This document shows, piece by piece, positions 7,066 to 16,168 of a DNA stretch of 64,000 bases. The position numbers and the translations under genes were made by a program. The DNA is taken from the NCBI RefSeq assembly GCF_052161655.1, contig NZ_CP197418.1:620001-684000 (forward strand), written 5' to 3'. The notes below the pieces were generated by a model. It did no database searches. It was given only the letters and a program-made list of their open reading frames with translations, and was not told the DNA's origin. How positions within the stretch are numbered: the stretch's first letter is position 1; each line of letters begins with the position of its first letter. The DNA is from Novipirellula sp052161655 (lineage in GTDB: Bacteria; Planctomycetota; Planctomycetia; Pirellulales; Pirellulaceae).

Positions 7066-10000
7066 CTAATTCGAAAGAGTTTCATTCAAATTCAGGATCA
7101 CATTGCTCAGTGCCGTCCATGCGGCCAGTTGCACGACATCCAAGGATTCCGGTCTCGCTAGATCGCCCACGGCAACCAACTTGATGGCGGCATCGGGGTC
7201 CGCTTGATAGGTTGCCAGTTGTTGGTCGAGCGTGCGCATCAGAATCGACGTCTCGGTCTCAGTCGGCGTGCGTGCCAACGCCAATCGCCAAGCAAACTCG
7301 ATACGTTGTCGTTGATCCAACTCCGGCTGGGCAAGAATTCGCTGGGCCAGTGCACGCGCGGCTTCGACAAACACCGGATCATTCATCAATACCAAGGCCT
7401 GCAGCGGCGTGCTCGTCTTGACGCGCTGAGCCACACAGAACTCTCGCGTCGGTGCATCGAGAGTCACGAAAGAGGGATACACCGTGGAACGTCGCCAGTA
7501 AACATACAGCCCGCGTCGGTAGAGATCGTCTCCCGTTGATTTGTCGTAACTGTGACCGCTCATCTCGTTGATTTCCCAAGTTCCTGCTGGTTGGGCCGGC
7601 TTGATGCTCTTGCCACCGATTTTTGGATTCAGCACACCCGCGATCGCCAACGCGTTGTCTCGCAAAAATTCGGCTTCCAATCGTTGGCGTGGCCCGTGGG
7701 CAAGCAACCGGTTTTCTGAATCTCGCTCCAACAAATCGGGCGAAACCTGCGCCGATTGACAGTAAGTCGCACTCATGACCATCTGCTTGATCCCGCGTTT
7801 GGTGTCCCAGTCGCTCATGAAATCGGCTGCCATCCAGTCCAGCAACTCAGGGTGGCTGGGACGTTCGCCTTGGGAACCGAAATCATTCACCGTCTTCACA
7901 ATCCCCGTTCCGAACAACATTGCCCACCAACGGTTCACGGCGACGCGCGAAGTCAGCGGATGGTCGCGCGACGTCAGCCACTTGGCCAAATCGAGTCGAT
8001 TGAGTCGTTTGTTTTCCCGATTCGTGATCTGCGGCAAGAACGCGGGCACCGCAGCATTCACGGCCTCACCGTCTTCGTCGTAATTCCCTCGCACTTTAAT
8101 AAATGTTTCTCGTGGCTTGTCCATTTCGGACATCACCATCGTATTGGGAATCGCCGTTTCAAAATCTTGTTTGGCCTTGCGTTGCGTGCTGACTAGCGTT
8201 TGCAGTTCGGCCAACTGCGGAACCTGGGTTTGCTGAAAGTACTGATCCAACGACTTCTTCTGCTGTTCCGAACGTTGGTCCGCTGGCAGCTTCGCAATTG
8301 CCTGTGCCTCCGCAGCATTTAGCGAAGCGACTTCAGCACCCGAAAGTTCGCGGCTGTAAATTCGCACATCGTCGATTAGCCCTTTGAACGGAGTTCCTCC
8401 GGGACCGCGACGTCCAATGCAAAACGGCACGTCAGTCGTGATTGCACCCTTCAACGCATCGATCTTTACGGTCAACTTTGCTTGCTGTCCGTTGACATAC
8501 ATCTTCAGTCCAGCGGCTTTTCCTGAACCGTCGTATGTCACCACCAAATGCGTGAACTTGTTTTCTTGAAAGTCGTCGTTGGCTTGTACATGGATCGCAT
8601 CGCCAGCCCATTTGTGAATCAGATGAAAGCTGGGCCGCAAGCCATGGAATTCAATGTCCCAGCCTCTTGCCCCGTTGCCATCGTCCATCTTTCCAAGTGG
8701 AGCTCCGCCGCCTTTGGTAACTGACAAATAAGCTGCGGCACTAAACGCCTGGTCATTGGTGAAATTGAACTGTTGCCCGTACTCAAAGGAGGCGTTGCCT
8801 GTCGTCTCGAAACACTTACCCACCGCTCCGTCGACGAATTTGATGTCGCCTTTCGCCGTCGCCGTCAGCGGTCCAGTAGCATCGAGTGATTGGCCATCGC
8901 CTTGTTCGTCGAGCAAAAACAATGCGTCAGCCGAGGGCATCGACGAATGGATTTCTGTCTTGGCGAAATCCTTCTCCCAGGCAGACTTCTGCTGGGCAAG
9001 TCCTTCGTTGAGTTTTGCCAAGTCCGATTCGGCGGACGCGATGTCCATATCGAACTTTGCCAGTCGCACGGTATCTTCGCGGGAAGGAACTTGCAAAAAC
9101 GGTTTCGGATTGCGATCGCGAACGCCGTCCTTGCCATTCTCGGGGACATTATTGAAGAACGCGTACAGGCGATAAAAGTCGGCTTGCGTGATCGGATCGT
9201 ATTTGTGATCGTGGCACTGCGCGCAAGCCACCGTCATTCCTAACCATGTGACGCCGGTCGTTGCAACGCGGTCGACCACGTACAAGTTGCGATACTCCGA
9301 GTCGATCAAACCACCTTCGTCGCTGGTCATCACATTGCGATGAAAACCGCTGGCGATTTGTTGGTCAATGGAAGCATCGGGAATCAAGTCGCCCGCCAAT
9401 TGCTCATTCGTAAACTGATCGAAGGGCAAGTTTTCATTGAATGCGTTAATCACCCGCTCTCGCCACAACCACATGTCTCGCAGCGAGTCGTTGTGGTATC
9501 CACTAGTGTCTCCATACCGCGCAAGGTCCAACCAGGGCACCGCCAAGCGTTCCCCAAAATGTTGACTGGCCAATAACCGATCGACCACTTTTTCAAACGC
9601 GTAAGCACTATCGTCGTTTATAAACGCATCGACTTCTGCGATCGTAGGCGGCAGTCCCGTCAGATCGAGTGAAACACGCCGAATCAATCGTTCTTTAGAT
9701 TCTTGGGGTGCTTGATCGAGTCCGACTGATTTCAGTTTTCGAAGGACGAACGCATCAATGGCATTTTGGATTTTTCCTTTGGCCAGATTGTCTTGCGGTA
9801 CCGCTGGTTGCCGCACGGGTTCGAAGGACCAGTGATTCGACCACTTGGCGCCTTGCTTGACCCAGCGAGTGAGAATCTCTTTTTGCGGTTCAGATAATGG
9901 TTTTCCTTCGTCGGCGGGAGGCATCTGCTCGTCGTCGCTGGCAAACACGCGTCGAAGCATCTCGCTATCGGCCGGTTTGCCTGGCACAACCGCGGGGCGA

Positions 10001-10248
10001 CCGGACTCACCCGGTTCGAACACCGATTCCGCTTGATCCATTCTCAAACCGGCTTGCAATTGTTGGTCGTCTGGCCCATGACATGTGAAACAATGGTTCG
10101 ACAGGATGGGACGCACGTCGCGATCGAAGTCAACCGTTATTTCGCCAGCAAGCATTTCGCCAGTAGGGTTTTTGTCATCTGCATACGAAACGGGCGTGAA
10201 GCCAATTAATGCTGTGATCAAACAGGCGGCGAGACTTCGCACAGGCAT
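7066..10248 (-). CDS. PSCyt1-DUF1549-LamG-DUF1553 planctomycete cytochrome
   Basis: I take ATG 10248 as start because it opens a clear Sec signal peptide (MPVRSLAACLITALIGF..SYA); upstream in-frame ATG/GTG codons would bury it. The 1060-aa mature-type layout is: PSCyt1 haem motif CFTCH (about residues 53-57), DUF1549 (about 150-370, with a second CAQCH), a concanavalin-like LamG domain (about 440-650, with FTHLVVTYDGSG and GLIDDVRIYSREL), and DUF1553 (about 720-960, with RVAVNRWWAMLFGTGIV). The family is periplasmic; suggested roles are in polysaccharide or sulfated-glycan breakdown, with an unknown reaction. The LamG insertion suggests carbohydrate binding. DUF1501 follows immediately. Confidence 0.93.
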   Translation of the reverse strand: MPVRSLAACLITALIGFTPVSYADDKNPTGEMLAGEITVDFDRDVRPILSNHCFTCHGPDDQQLQAGLRMDQAESVFEPGESGRPAVVPGKPADSEMLRRVFASDDEQMPPADEGKPLSEPQKEILTRWVKQGAKWSNHWSFEPVRQPAVPQDNLAKGKIQNAIDAFVLRKLKSVGLDQAPQESKERLIRRVSLDLTGLPPTIAEVDAFINDDSAYAFEKVVDRLLASQHFGERLAVPWLDLARYGDTSGYHNDSLRDMWLWRERVINAFNENLPFDQFTNEQLAGDLIPDASIDQQIASGFHRNVMTSDEGGLIDSEYRNLYVVDRVATTGVTWLGMTVACAQCHDHKYDPITQADFYRLYAFFNNVPENGKDGVRDRNPKPFLQVPSREDTVRLAKFDMDIASAESDLAKLNEGLAQQKSAWEKDFAKTEIHSSMPSADALFLLDEQGDGQSLDATGPLTATAKGDIKFVDGAVGKCFETTGNASFEYGQQFNFTNDQAFSAAAYLSVTKGGGAPLGKMDDGNGARGWDIEFHGLRPSFHLIHKWAGDAIHVQANDDFQENKFTHLVVTYDGSGKAAGLKMYVNGQQAKLTVKIDALKGAITTDVPFCIGRRGPGGTPFKGLIDDVRIYSRELSGAEVASLNAAEAQAIAKLPADQRSEQQKKSLDQYFQQTQVPQLAELQTLVSTQRKAKQDFETAIPNTMVMSEMDKPRETFIKVRGNYDEDGEAVNAAVPAFLPQITNRENKRLNRLDLAKWLTSRDHPLTSRVAVNRWWAMLFGTGIVKTVNDFGSQGERPSHPELLDWMAADFMSDWDTKRGIKQMVMSATYCQSAQVSPDLLERDSENRLLAHGPRQRLEAEFLRDNALAIAGVLNPKIGGKSIKPAQPAGTWEINEMSGHSYDKSTGDDLYRRGLYVYWRRSTVYPSFVTLDAPTREFCVAQRVKTSTPLQALVLMNDPVFVEAARALAQRILAQPELDQRQRIEFAWRLALARTPTETETSILMRTLDQQLATYQADPDAAIKLVAVGDLARPESLDVVQLAAWTALSNVILNLNETLSN

Positions 10249-10503
10249 CGCTGAGAACCAATCAAAGTAGGCGAGAGCAGATCGCGATCTGCCGAAAGGC
10301 GGGGAACTATGATTATCATACCGCATGCGCTGAAATACAAGTTCCGAATGTCGATCGCATGGAAACGGAATTTGCTTCGCTCGGCGTTGAATTGCACCCG
10401 TGGGGCGCAGTTGCGAGTGTCCGAAGATGGCGTAATCCGCGTTTTTCAAAAGCCCCCCAAATTCACGGAAACTCCCCATTCCAACAAGCCGCACCAACGA
10501 TAA

Positions 10504-10755
10504 GCGTCGCTAAGTCCCTCGATCGAGAGCCGTGTGAGACGACCTGACCCGGAGTGAAATCAGGTTAAAAAATGGAAGGTTAAAAAATCCGAAGGCAATC
10601 CGGCGACAGCAATCTCTCGGCCGCACCACATTCTCACGGGACAGAAACGAGCAACCGAACATGGAGGCCGCCACTCATGAGCCAATGCAGTTTGGCAATT
10701 TTCTATCCTGTCATCTTTTAACCTTTCTTATCCGGCAATCAGCACGTGTGCTGGG
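10504..10755. repeat. ~250-bp direct repeat, copy 2
   Basis: Same orientation as the copy at about 5218-5477. It starts GTCGCTAAGTCCCTCGATCG, runs through ATGGAAGGTTAAAAAATC, CAATCTCTCGGCCGCACCAC and TCTATCCTGTCATCTTTTAA, and ends near CAATCAGCACGTGTGCTGG. The two copies bracket the 5-kb cytochrome pair. No gene is seen. Confidence 0.75.
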
Positions 10756-10779
10756 TGCCAGAAAAAGGGGCCGGAGCTA

Positions 10780-11455
10780 AATTGGGGGGGTAGGTGAACT
10801 TGCGTGGAAGGTTACGTTTTCTCTCGGTGTGGATCGCGGATTGTACATTCGTGCGGTTGACTCGACTCATCCCAAGTCGCCGGATCGCTGCCTGCGGTGC
10901 AACGAATTCCAGTAGGACGGATCCAATCGCCGACTGAATGAATGGCAGCTTTTACGAAGGAAGGATTGGGCAGGAAAATTAGGGATATGAAAATTCAAGA
11001 CTGGGTACATTTTCCTACCCCTAATTTTCTACCTACGTTCTCGCTGCGGGGGAGCGATTGCTGTCGCCCCTTTCGGGGCTTTGATATCGTTGGGTACCGA
11101 AAACATGGGGCTCACGCCCCATGCTACGTGCTGCCGTGCCTCCGGCACTTCGGGTTGACGCAAATGAAATAGTTCACGTATGGCATAAATGCATCCGTGA
11201 CAGTTGTGCCGATGAGTGATGGAAGCTCCCGCGAGATGCTCTGCCTCTCTTGCTCTTCGTTCGTGGAGTGTCACACAGCCGAAGCAAAAGGCGGCAAAAA
11301 AATGTGTGGCAAAAAGGTAAGCACCAGCGGTCCACTTTCCCGATATTTTTGCCACACATATTTTTGTCGGTTCTTTTCCAATTCGGTACATGAACGCTAC
11401 TGCTCCTACTTCTTATTTTCCTACCTCTAACTGAACGATATACAGCTCGATCAGG
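10780..11455. repeat. Composite dispersed repeat R1, uninterrupted
   Basis: Bases 10915-11133 are almost identical to 26284-26505 (GACGGATCCAATCGCCGACT, then AGGAAAATTAGGGATATGAA, then CATGGGGCTCACGCCCCATG). At 11130-11133 the bases GCTG are followed directly by CCGTGCCTCCGGCACTTC, which is the empty form of the site occupied by the serine-recombinase element at 26.5 kb. The second half (about 11208-11440) carries an inverted pair: CGGCAAAAAAATGTGTGGCA near 11292, matched by TTTTTGCCACACATATTTTT near 11347. The same modules recur at 32.1-32.4 kb. No coding function is seen. Confidence 0.8.
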
Positions 11456-11473
11456 ATTAACGCGTGCTAGATG

Positions 11474-13672
11474 TCAGGTTTTGGCGCGGCGCACATGGTA
11501 GGTGGGAAAGTCACCGTAGCCTTTTGCCATGGGAGTGACACCCACGTAGTTGCAGCGAAAGCTGGTGACGTTTTCGGCGGCAGCCACTGCAGCAAAGGCT
11601 TCGCTGGCGTAGACCTCGCCGGGAGGTGCGATCGGCTCGATGCGAGCCGCGCGGCTGACATGGGCGCCGGTGTGAGTCCACATGCGAGTGATCGGATCGA
11701 TCAGACGATAAACGGGGCCCACATGCAGTCCGGTCCTCAGGTTCAGCTGACGCTCGAAGCCGTGTGTCTTCCAGTCGATCGAGTTGACAAGTTCAGTAAT
11801 TTGCAATGCCGTCAGGCCGGCTTCTTCGACGTTTCGGAACACGAAGAAGATCGCGTCGCCCCATGTGTTCCACGTTTCAAGTTTGATCCCCGAAGCTGCC
11901 ACGCAAGCGGCAATTCGACTCATGAACTCATCGATGAAGAGGGGGATTTCTTCCTCAGTGATCTTGCTGTAACCGACCACGTCAGCAAACAGCATGGCGC
12001 GAATCTCTTTTCGAACCACGCGAGACGACGATGAGCTCGACTCACTCACCTCATCTGACACGCTGACCGAGTTCGCCGTTGACGCGGCGGATTTGTCGGG
12101 CACGTGCAGCGGATTGATGACATGAGGCGTCCATCCCATTTGACGCCAAGTTTCGACAAGGGATCCGGTCCCGCCAGGACCGCGGGCGGGCTTACCATCC
12201 CATACGGCGATCGGAATGATCTTGGCACCCAGCGAACGGGCGTGAAGCATGGCCAAGCCGGTCATCACTTGATTGGCGTATTCAAACTGCAGTGGGTCAT
12301 CAGTACGGCTGAAATCGTTGACAACCATCACGTGCGCCGCACGATCCATCGCCTGCTCGAATTCCTTTTCCCAATCATGGTTCGGATCACCGGCAACGCT
12401 TAGTTGGACGAACAATTCCTTGCCCAGCGGCAATACGATGTGCGATTCAGCGTCTCGCTGTTCGATGGCGCCTAGAAATAGCAGGTCGCCGCCACTGGCT
12501 GCGGCAGAATAACCAAAGCCGACACGGTTCTCCGCAAGGCATGCGTTGATCTGAGATCGAACGGAGTCTATCCGCTCATGAGGAAATCGAGTTTCAGAGC
12601 CGGGGCGATCGATCAAGTGTCCCGTGAAGATTGCCACGCTTGGAATCGGGAACCATTCTGTTAACACTTCCGCATCAATTTTCAGGTGATCGAGCAATAT
12701 CGCAGCATTGCGGCGTGTCGAGGCTATGTCCGCATAGTTCGAACCAGCCAGCTTGACCGCTGCACAGTAGTGTGCCGCAGCATCCTCAAGCCGTCCCATG
12801 ATCAGGTCGCATTCACCAAGCGTCGCCATTGCCCAGTAGTCCGATTCACAATCTGGCTTACTGCGGCAGATCGGGGCAACTTGCTTGGCGATCGCAGCGG
12901 CCGTCTCCGCTTCGTTCAGCAACAATGCCGTCGTTGCCGCATTGATGCCAGCGTAAATCGCACCGTCGGCGGAATCGGTCGCCAAGGCATGGTCGAATCC
13001 CTTTCGATACAGGCGGTATGACTCGCGGAGGTGTTCTTCACGCTTGGACAGATCCAACTCGGCCTCCCAAGCATCCTTACGAGTCCGAGCGAGTAAGCCA
13101 AGTGTTTCCTCGTCCTGGTGGCCTTCGTCGACGAGTTTCTCAAGCCGTTTTGCTGCTGCCGCGGGAGCCCCACTGCGAGCCAGCGACAGTGCCAATAGCT
13201 GACGCAGCCTGACGTCCGTAGGCCAATGCCTCAATCCGACTTGTAAGATGTCATAGGCTAACAGAGGCTCGCCCGACTTTAACACTCGCTGTCCGATTTG
13301 GGCGTACAGATTGGCGGGGCCTTCGGCGTCTGGCCCCGAGAATTGACGCCAAAGGTTCAGCAGATCACGCAGACGGAGTTTGCTTGCGTTTTGGAGTTCT
13401 TCTACCGCCGCAACTGCCGAATTCGATTGAACCTCGGATGACGACAGCAGTGGACTTGCCCGAAGTTCGAATCCGCTGCTGGATATCGTTCGCAAGCACT
13501 CGCGAGCAAGGTCCTGAGGATCCATCCCACCACTCGCTGCGGCAACGTCCGTTCCAGACAAATGACTCGCAAGAGCGTTGATTAGAGCACTCAGTTCATT
13601 CGAGATCGATTCATCATCTTTCATCCGCGGATTCCTTCGGCAGCGGCTCATCACGGATGCGATTGTATTCAC
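11474..13672 (-). CDS. TPR/SLOG-like/class III nucleotide cyclase protein
   Basis: The 732-aa protein is read from GTG 13672 (overlapping the upstream stop as GTGA); ATG 13624 is an alternative start. Residues about 110-330 are TPR-like helices of the TRAFs-binding (DUF4071, TPR-S) type. Residues about 330-510 form a Rossmann-like domain (GFGYSAAASGGDLLFLGA, HIVLPLGKELF, IIPIAVWDGKPARGPGG) reminiscent of SLOG-like nucleotide-sensing domains. After a Ser-rich linker comes a class III adenylate/guanylate cyclase domain (about 555-732) with both metal Asp residues (FADVVGYS, WGDAIFF). The conserved Asn of the VNxAAR motif is Ser here (HVSRAAR) while the Arg is kept, so activity or substrate may be altered. 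TPR-S plus SLOG-like proteins are known from bacterial conflict systems; cytosolic signalling is inferred. Confidence 0.85.
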   Translation of the reverse strand: MNTIASVMSRCRRNPRMKDDESISNELSALINALASHLSGTDVAAASGGMDPQDLARECLRTISSSGFELRASPLLSSSEVQSNSAVAAVEELQNASKLRLRDLLNLWRQFSGPDAEGPANLYAQIGQRVLKSGEPLLAYDILQVGLRHWPTDVRLRQLLALSLARSGAPAAAAKRLEKLVDEGHQDEETLGLLARTRKDAWEAELDLSKREEHLRESYRLYRKGFDHALATDSADGAIYAGINAATTALLLNEAETAAAIAKQVAPICRSKPDCESDYWAMATLGECDLIMGRLEDAAAHYCAAVKLAGSNYADIASTRRNAAILLDHLKIDAEVLTEWFPIPSVAIFTGHLIDRPGSETRFPHERIDSVRSQINACLAENRVGFGYSAAASGGDLLFLGAIEQRDAESHIVLPLGKELFVQLSVAGDPNHDWEKEFEQAMDRAAHVMVVNDFSRTDDPLQFEYANQVMTGLAMLHARSLGAKIIPIAVWDGKPARGPGGTGSLVETWRQMGWTPHVINPLHVPDKSAASTANSVSVSDEVSESSSSSSRVVRKEIRAMLFADVVGYSKITEEEIPLFIDEFMSRIAACVAASGIKLETWNTWGDAIFFVFRNVEEAGLTALQITELVNSIDWKTHGFERQLNLRTGLHVGPVYRLIDPITRMWTHTGAHVSRAARIEPIAPPGEVYASEAFAAVAAAENVTSFRCNYVGVTPMAKGYGDFPTYHVRRAKT

Positions 13673-13866
13673 CCAAGGCGGCGCCAGGTAGCTACGACCG
13701 AGTGGTAAGTGTGTCCGTTGGCGGTCATAGGGACCAATTGATGCTCAGGCAACGCAATGATCACAGTCTTATCAACAGGATAAAACGGATCTAGTTCGGC
13801 CGCATCCACCGGAAAACGGACTTCATCCAGCTTTTTATACCACGCGACGGTAATCACGCTCGGCAT
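13669..13866 (-). CDS. Small protein coupled to the cyclase gene, unknown
   Basis: A 65-aa frame from ATG 13866 (a TTG 60 bases upstream would add 20 residues). Its TGA stop overlaps the GTG start of the cyclase gene as GTGA, the arrangement expected for translational coupling. The sequence (AWYKKLDEVRFPVDAAELD, VIIALPEHQLVP, HTYHSVVATWRRLG) is compact and charged with no membrane segment and looks like a small globular domain. I recognise no family. A regulatory or partner role for the cyclase protein is inferred from position only. Confidence 0.45.
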   Translation of the reverse strand: MPSVITVAWYKKLDEVRFPVDAAELDPFYPVDKTVIIALPEHQLVPMTANGHTYHSVVATWRRLG

Positions 13867-14283
13867 GAAAATCTCGGAACGTACTCGAAACAAAGACCGA
13901 CTGTTCTTGCCAAGGCTGATCCACAAGTTGTCCTCGTTGATCTAATGTCGATTTTGAAGACATTTCATGCGTCGAACTCGGATACGGAATGTGGACGCGA
14001 GGTCGAGTCGTCTGGCAAGATATTCTAGCTAAGTTTCGTCACACTGCGAGACCGTCGATAAAACGGCCGGCTAAGCTCCCAAAGTGTAAACGAAGATGGG
14101 TAAAATGTACTTGTGCCTTGCCGTTGGACGAAATGGAAACATGACGTAGCTCTGGACCCAAACGCTCATTTTCAAGATGTGATCTTCCCGAACGCAGCGA
14201 CGCCTGATTGCTCGCAACTTGTTGTGCCCTGACATCTCTCGGAGTGCTGTTTACTCAGCTGTACCATTGATCGCGAGTCAAAC
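13867..14283. other. Divergent intergenic region
   Basis: About 420 bases lie between the small coupled ORF (minus) and the plus-strand gene at 14284. Promoters for both directions are expected here, but no convincing -35/-10 pair, operator palindrome or repeat could be identified by eye. Confidence 0.4.
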
Positions 14284-14961
14284 ATGAGTAGTAACAAGAA
14301 AATTGCCGAAGAAGTCGAACGGCAACTCCGAGCGTACGTTGATCTGCGAACGCAAATGAATCTTCCGCCGCTCACGGATCAAGAGCAGAGCCGACAGAGG
14401 ATTATGGCTCGCGAAACGCGTCGAATTGCGAATGAGGCTCGTCGTCAAGACCAATTGCAGCAACAAGAGCAAGCTAGAAAACGGCTCAGGGATGTCTGGC
14501 AGTACCGAGTGCTTGCGACACATGAAGACATAACAATCATTGGAAAACAAGGCGATGTTTTTAGCCAGACAAACGACGGCGATCAGTACCTGTTACCTGC
14601 GCCGCATTTTCCTTGGGAATTGAACGAATTGGACGAGTATCTCGACCTAAACAAAGTTTCCAAACCAATTGTACTGGCGGGCGATGGTCGCCCTTGGACA
14701 CGTCATCCAGAGATTGCCTTCTTCAGTGATGACGGTTCGAGATTGACGGTGCACTGGATCGCCTCCCCGCACGAAGTCGAGTCTGGCATGGAGATGATAA
14801 ATGGCTGGCAAAAATCACTTGGGATCGTACAGCGAGTGACTTGGGCGAAAGGGACGAGCGAGGGAAGGCTATCGTGGCATTGGCTTGAGACGATTGAGCG
14901 TTCGGCATTTCACTCATGGGAAAGGTCGATGGAACAATGGACGTCTCAATGCAGACCGTAA
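14284..14961 (+). CDS. Hypothetical protein with charged coiled-coil start
   Basis: 225 aa from ATG 14284. Residues 1-75 are almost entirely charged or polar helix (EEVERQLRAYVDLRTQ; RRQDQLQQQEQARKRLRD), probably coiled coil. The rest is globular with many aromatic residues (HFPWELNELDEYLDL, IVLAGDGRPWTRHPEIAFF, HWIASPHEVESGMEMINGW). There is no signal peptide or membrane segment. It ends 21 bases before the convergent NDT/PLD gene, so it sits inside the conflict-type island on the opposite strand. No family is recognised and the function is unknown. Confidence 0.7.
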   Translation: MSSNKKIAEEVERQLRAYVDLRTQMNLPPLTDQEQSRQRIMARETRRIANEARRQDQLQQQEQARKRLRDVWQYRVLATHEDITIIGKQGDVFSQTNDGDQYLLPAPHFPWELNELDEYLDLNKVSKPIVLAGDGRPWTRHPEIAFFSDDGSRLTVHWIASPHEVESGMEMINGWQKSLGIVQRVTWAKGTSEGRLSWHWLETIERSAFHSWERSMEQWTSQCRP

Positions 14962-14982
14962 GCGATTGAACCCTTCATGATC

Positions 14983-15978
14983 CTACGGTGGCGGCAGCGA
15001 ACCATCATTCATGCCCCACAGCGTTCCAAATTCCGATGAGAGGCTGTGATAGAGTACCGAATCCGCATCACATTGCCACAACGGCGAACTTCCCGGGCCA
15101 TATAGGTACGGGCTGACGAATGCGAATTGATCCAAAATAATGATTCGTGAATGCGTGCAGCCTCGAAGAATTTGACGAAACTGAATGCCAGGATGCAGCA
15201 TCGACAGGTTGCGATAAAACTGGGCACTTAACTGAATCGACGGAATAACGTACTCATGCGTTTTGGTACCGCTGCCGTGGTCGACCAGCATCGGGTTCTC
15301 CGGATGCATCTGTAACAATCGAATTTGGCATCCAGCGGCTGCCTTGGTTTCCATCAGCCCGCTGAATCCCGATCGGTTCTTCCATGAATCCAGAGAGAGG
15401 CTAAGTAAATCGCAGCGATGGGAAGTCTCAGCAATCGTTTCAAGCCAAGTCTCTGAGCTACCAAACCGAGTGTATCGATCGAAGAACTTTGGCGCTCGAG
15501 AGTCGATACTCGACTGAGTTGCATTCCCCAGAACGCCGAATGGCGACGGAACTTTCCAGCCAAGTTCGTCGAGGCTGTCCAAGTGGGCGACTAAACGATT
15601 AACAAACACTTTCTCAAACAGATTTCTGGGCTTCAGGTCATAGCTCACACAGCGGATGTCGTGGATATCAAAAGGAACTTCTTCGTCATTGCCGATTAAG
15701 ATAATCACGGGGCGATTCCAAGCTTGCGCCAGTGCAAGTTCGTAGAACACGTTCGGATTGCGCTCCGTCAGCAACGCTACGCACACATCGCTTTCAAAGA
15801 TCTCGCGAAACATCTGCTCGCTGATTTTCCCTGGCTCATGCATATGATCCGATCGACGGCACTGGATTTCACGAGCCTCCATTGCCGGCTGGATGATGTA
15901 ATCGAACACATCATCGGCGTGTTCTCGTGTCGCGGAACCCTCGCGTCCAATCGGGCTGATCACGAAGCACTTTTTCAT
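14983..15978 (-). CDS. NDT/TIR-like domain with PLD-like C-terminus
   Basis: 331 aa from ATG 15978, one base after the stop of the 62-aa gene. The N-terminal domain (1-155) has the pattern of nucleoside 2-deoxyribosyltransferase-like/TIR-like proteins: KKCFVISPIGREGSATREHA, then RSDHMHEPGKISEQMF, then SDVCVALLTERNPNVFYELA. Relatives act on nucleosides or NAD-like molecules. The C-terminal part (about 175-331) resembles the PLD-like DUF5919 domain, with one HxRx4D motif (HSRIIILD, about 276) close to the HKD signature and VSPYLYGPGSSPLWQ after it. It is the third gene of the STAND-FGE operon and is probably the effector. Both domain calls rest on motif pattern, and only one HKD-like motif is present. 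Confidence 0.75.
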   Translation of the reverse strand: MKKCFVISPIGREGSATREHADDVFDYIIQPAMEAREIQCRRSDHMHEPGKISEQMFREIFESDVCVALLTERNPNVFYELALAQAWNRPVIILIGNDEEVPFDIHDIRCVSYDLKPRNLFEKVFVNRLVAHLDSLDELGWKVPSPFGVLGNATQSSIDSRAPKFFDRYTRFGSSETWLETIAETSHRCDLLSLSLDSWKNRSGFSGLMETKAAAGCQIRLLQMHPENPMLVDHGSGTKTHEYVIPSIQLSAQFYRNLSMLHPGIQFRQILRGCTHSRIIILDQFAFVSPYLYGPGSSPLWQCDADSVLYHSLSSEFGTLWGMNDGSLPPP

Positions 15979-15979
15979 G

Positions 15980-16168
15980 TTAGTTCAATAGCAACAGGTG
16001 GGTGTGTCGAACATCTTCATCATCTACGCGAAAGCGCCCCTTGCGGTGAGAGAATGCTGGTGTTGTAACCGGCGGATTGAAATCTGCTTCAACTGCTCGA
16101 AGTAAATGGGCTGCGACGGTTCTGGAGTATCTTTGCCGCTCCCCCGAGGGCCGTCCACTATCCTTCAC
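15980..16168 (-). CDS. 62-aa protein between STAND-FGE and effector genes
   Basis: Starts at GTG 16168, which overlaps the TGA stop of the upstream STAND-FGE gene as GTGA, and its TAA ends one base before the ATG of the NDT/PLD gene. This tight packing on both sides is the main evidence that it is real. The 62-residue product is basic at the start (RPSGERQRYSRTVAAHLLRA) and acidic then hydrophobic at the end (FRVDDEDVRHTHLLLLN), with no membrane helix or cysteines. No family is recognised. An adaptor or antidote-like role for the neighbouring effector is a guess from gene order. Confidence 0.55.
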   Translation of the reverse strand: MKDSGRPSGERQRYSRTVAAHLLRAVEADFNPPVTTPAFSHRKGRFRVDDEDVRHTHLLLLN

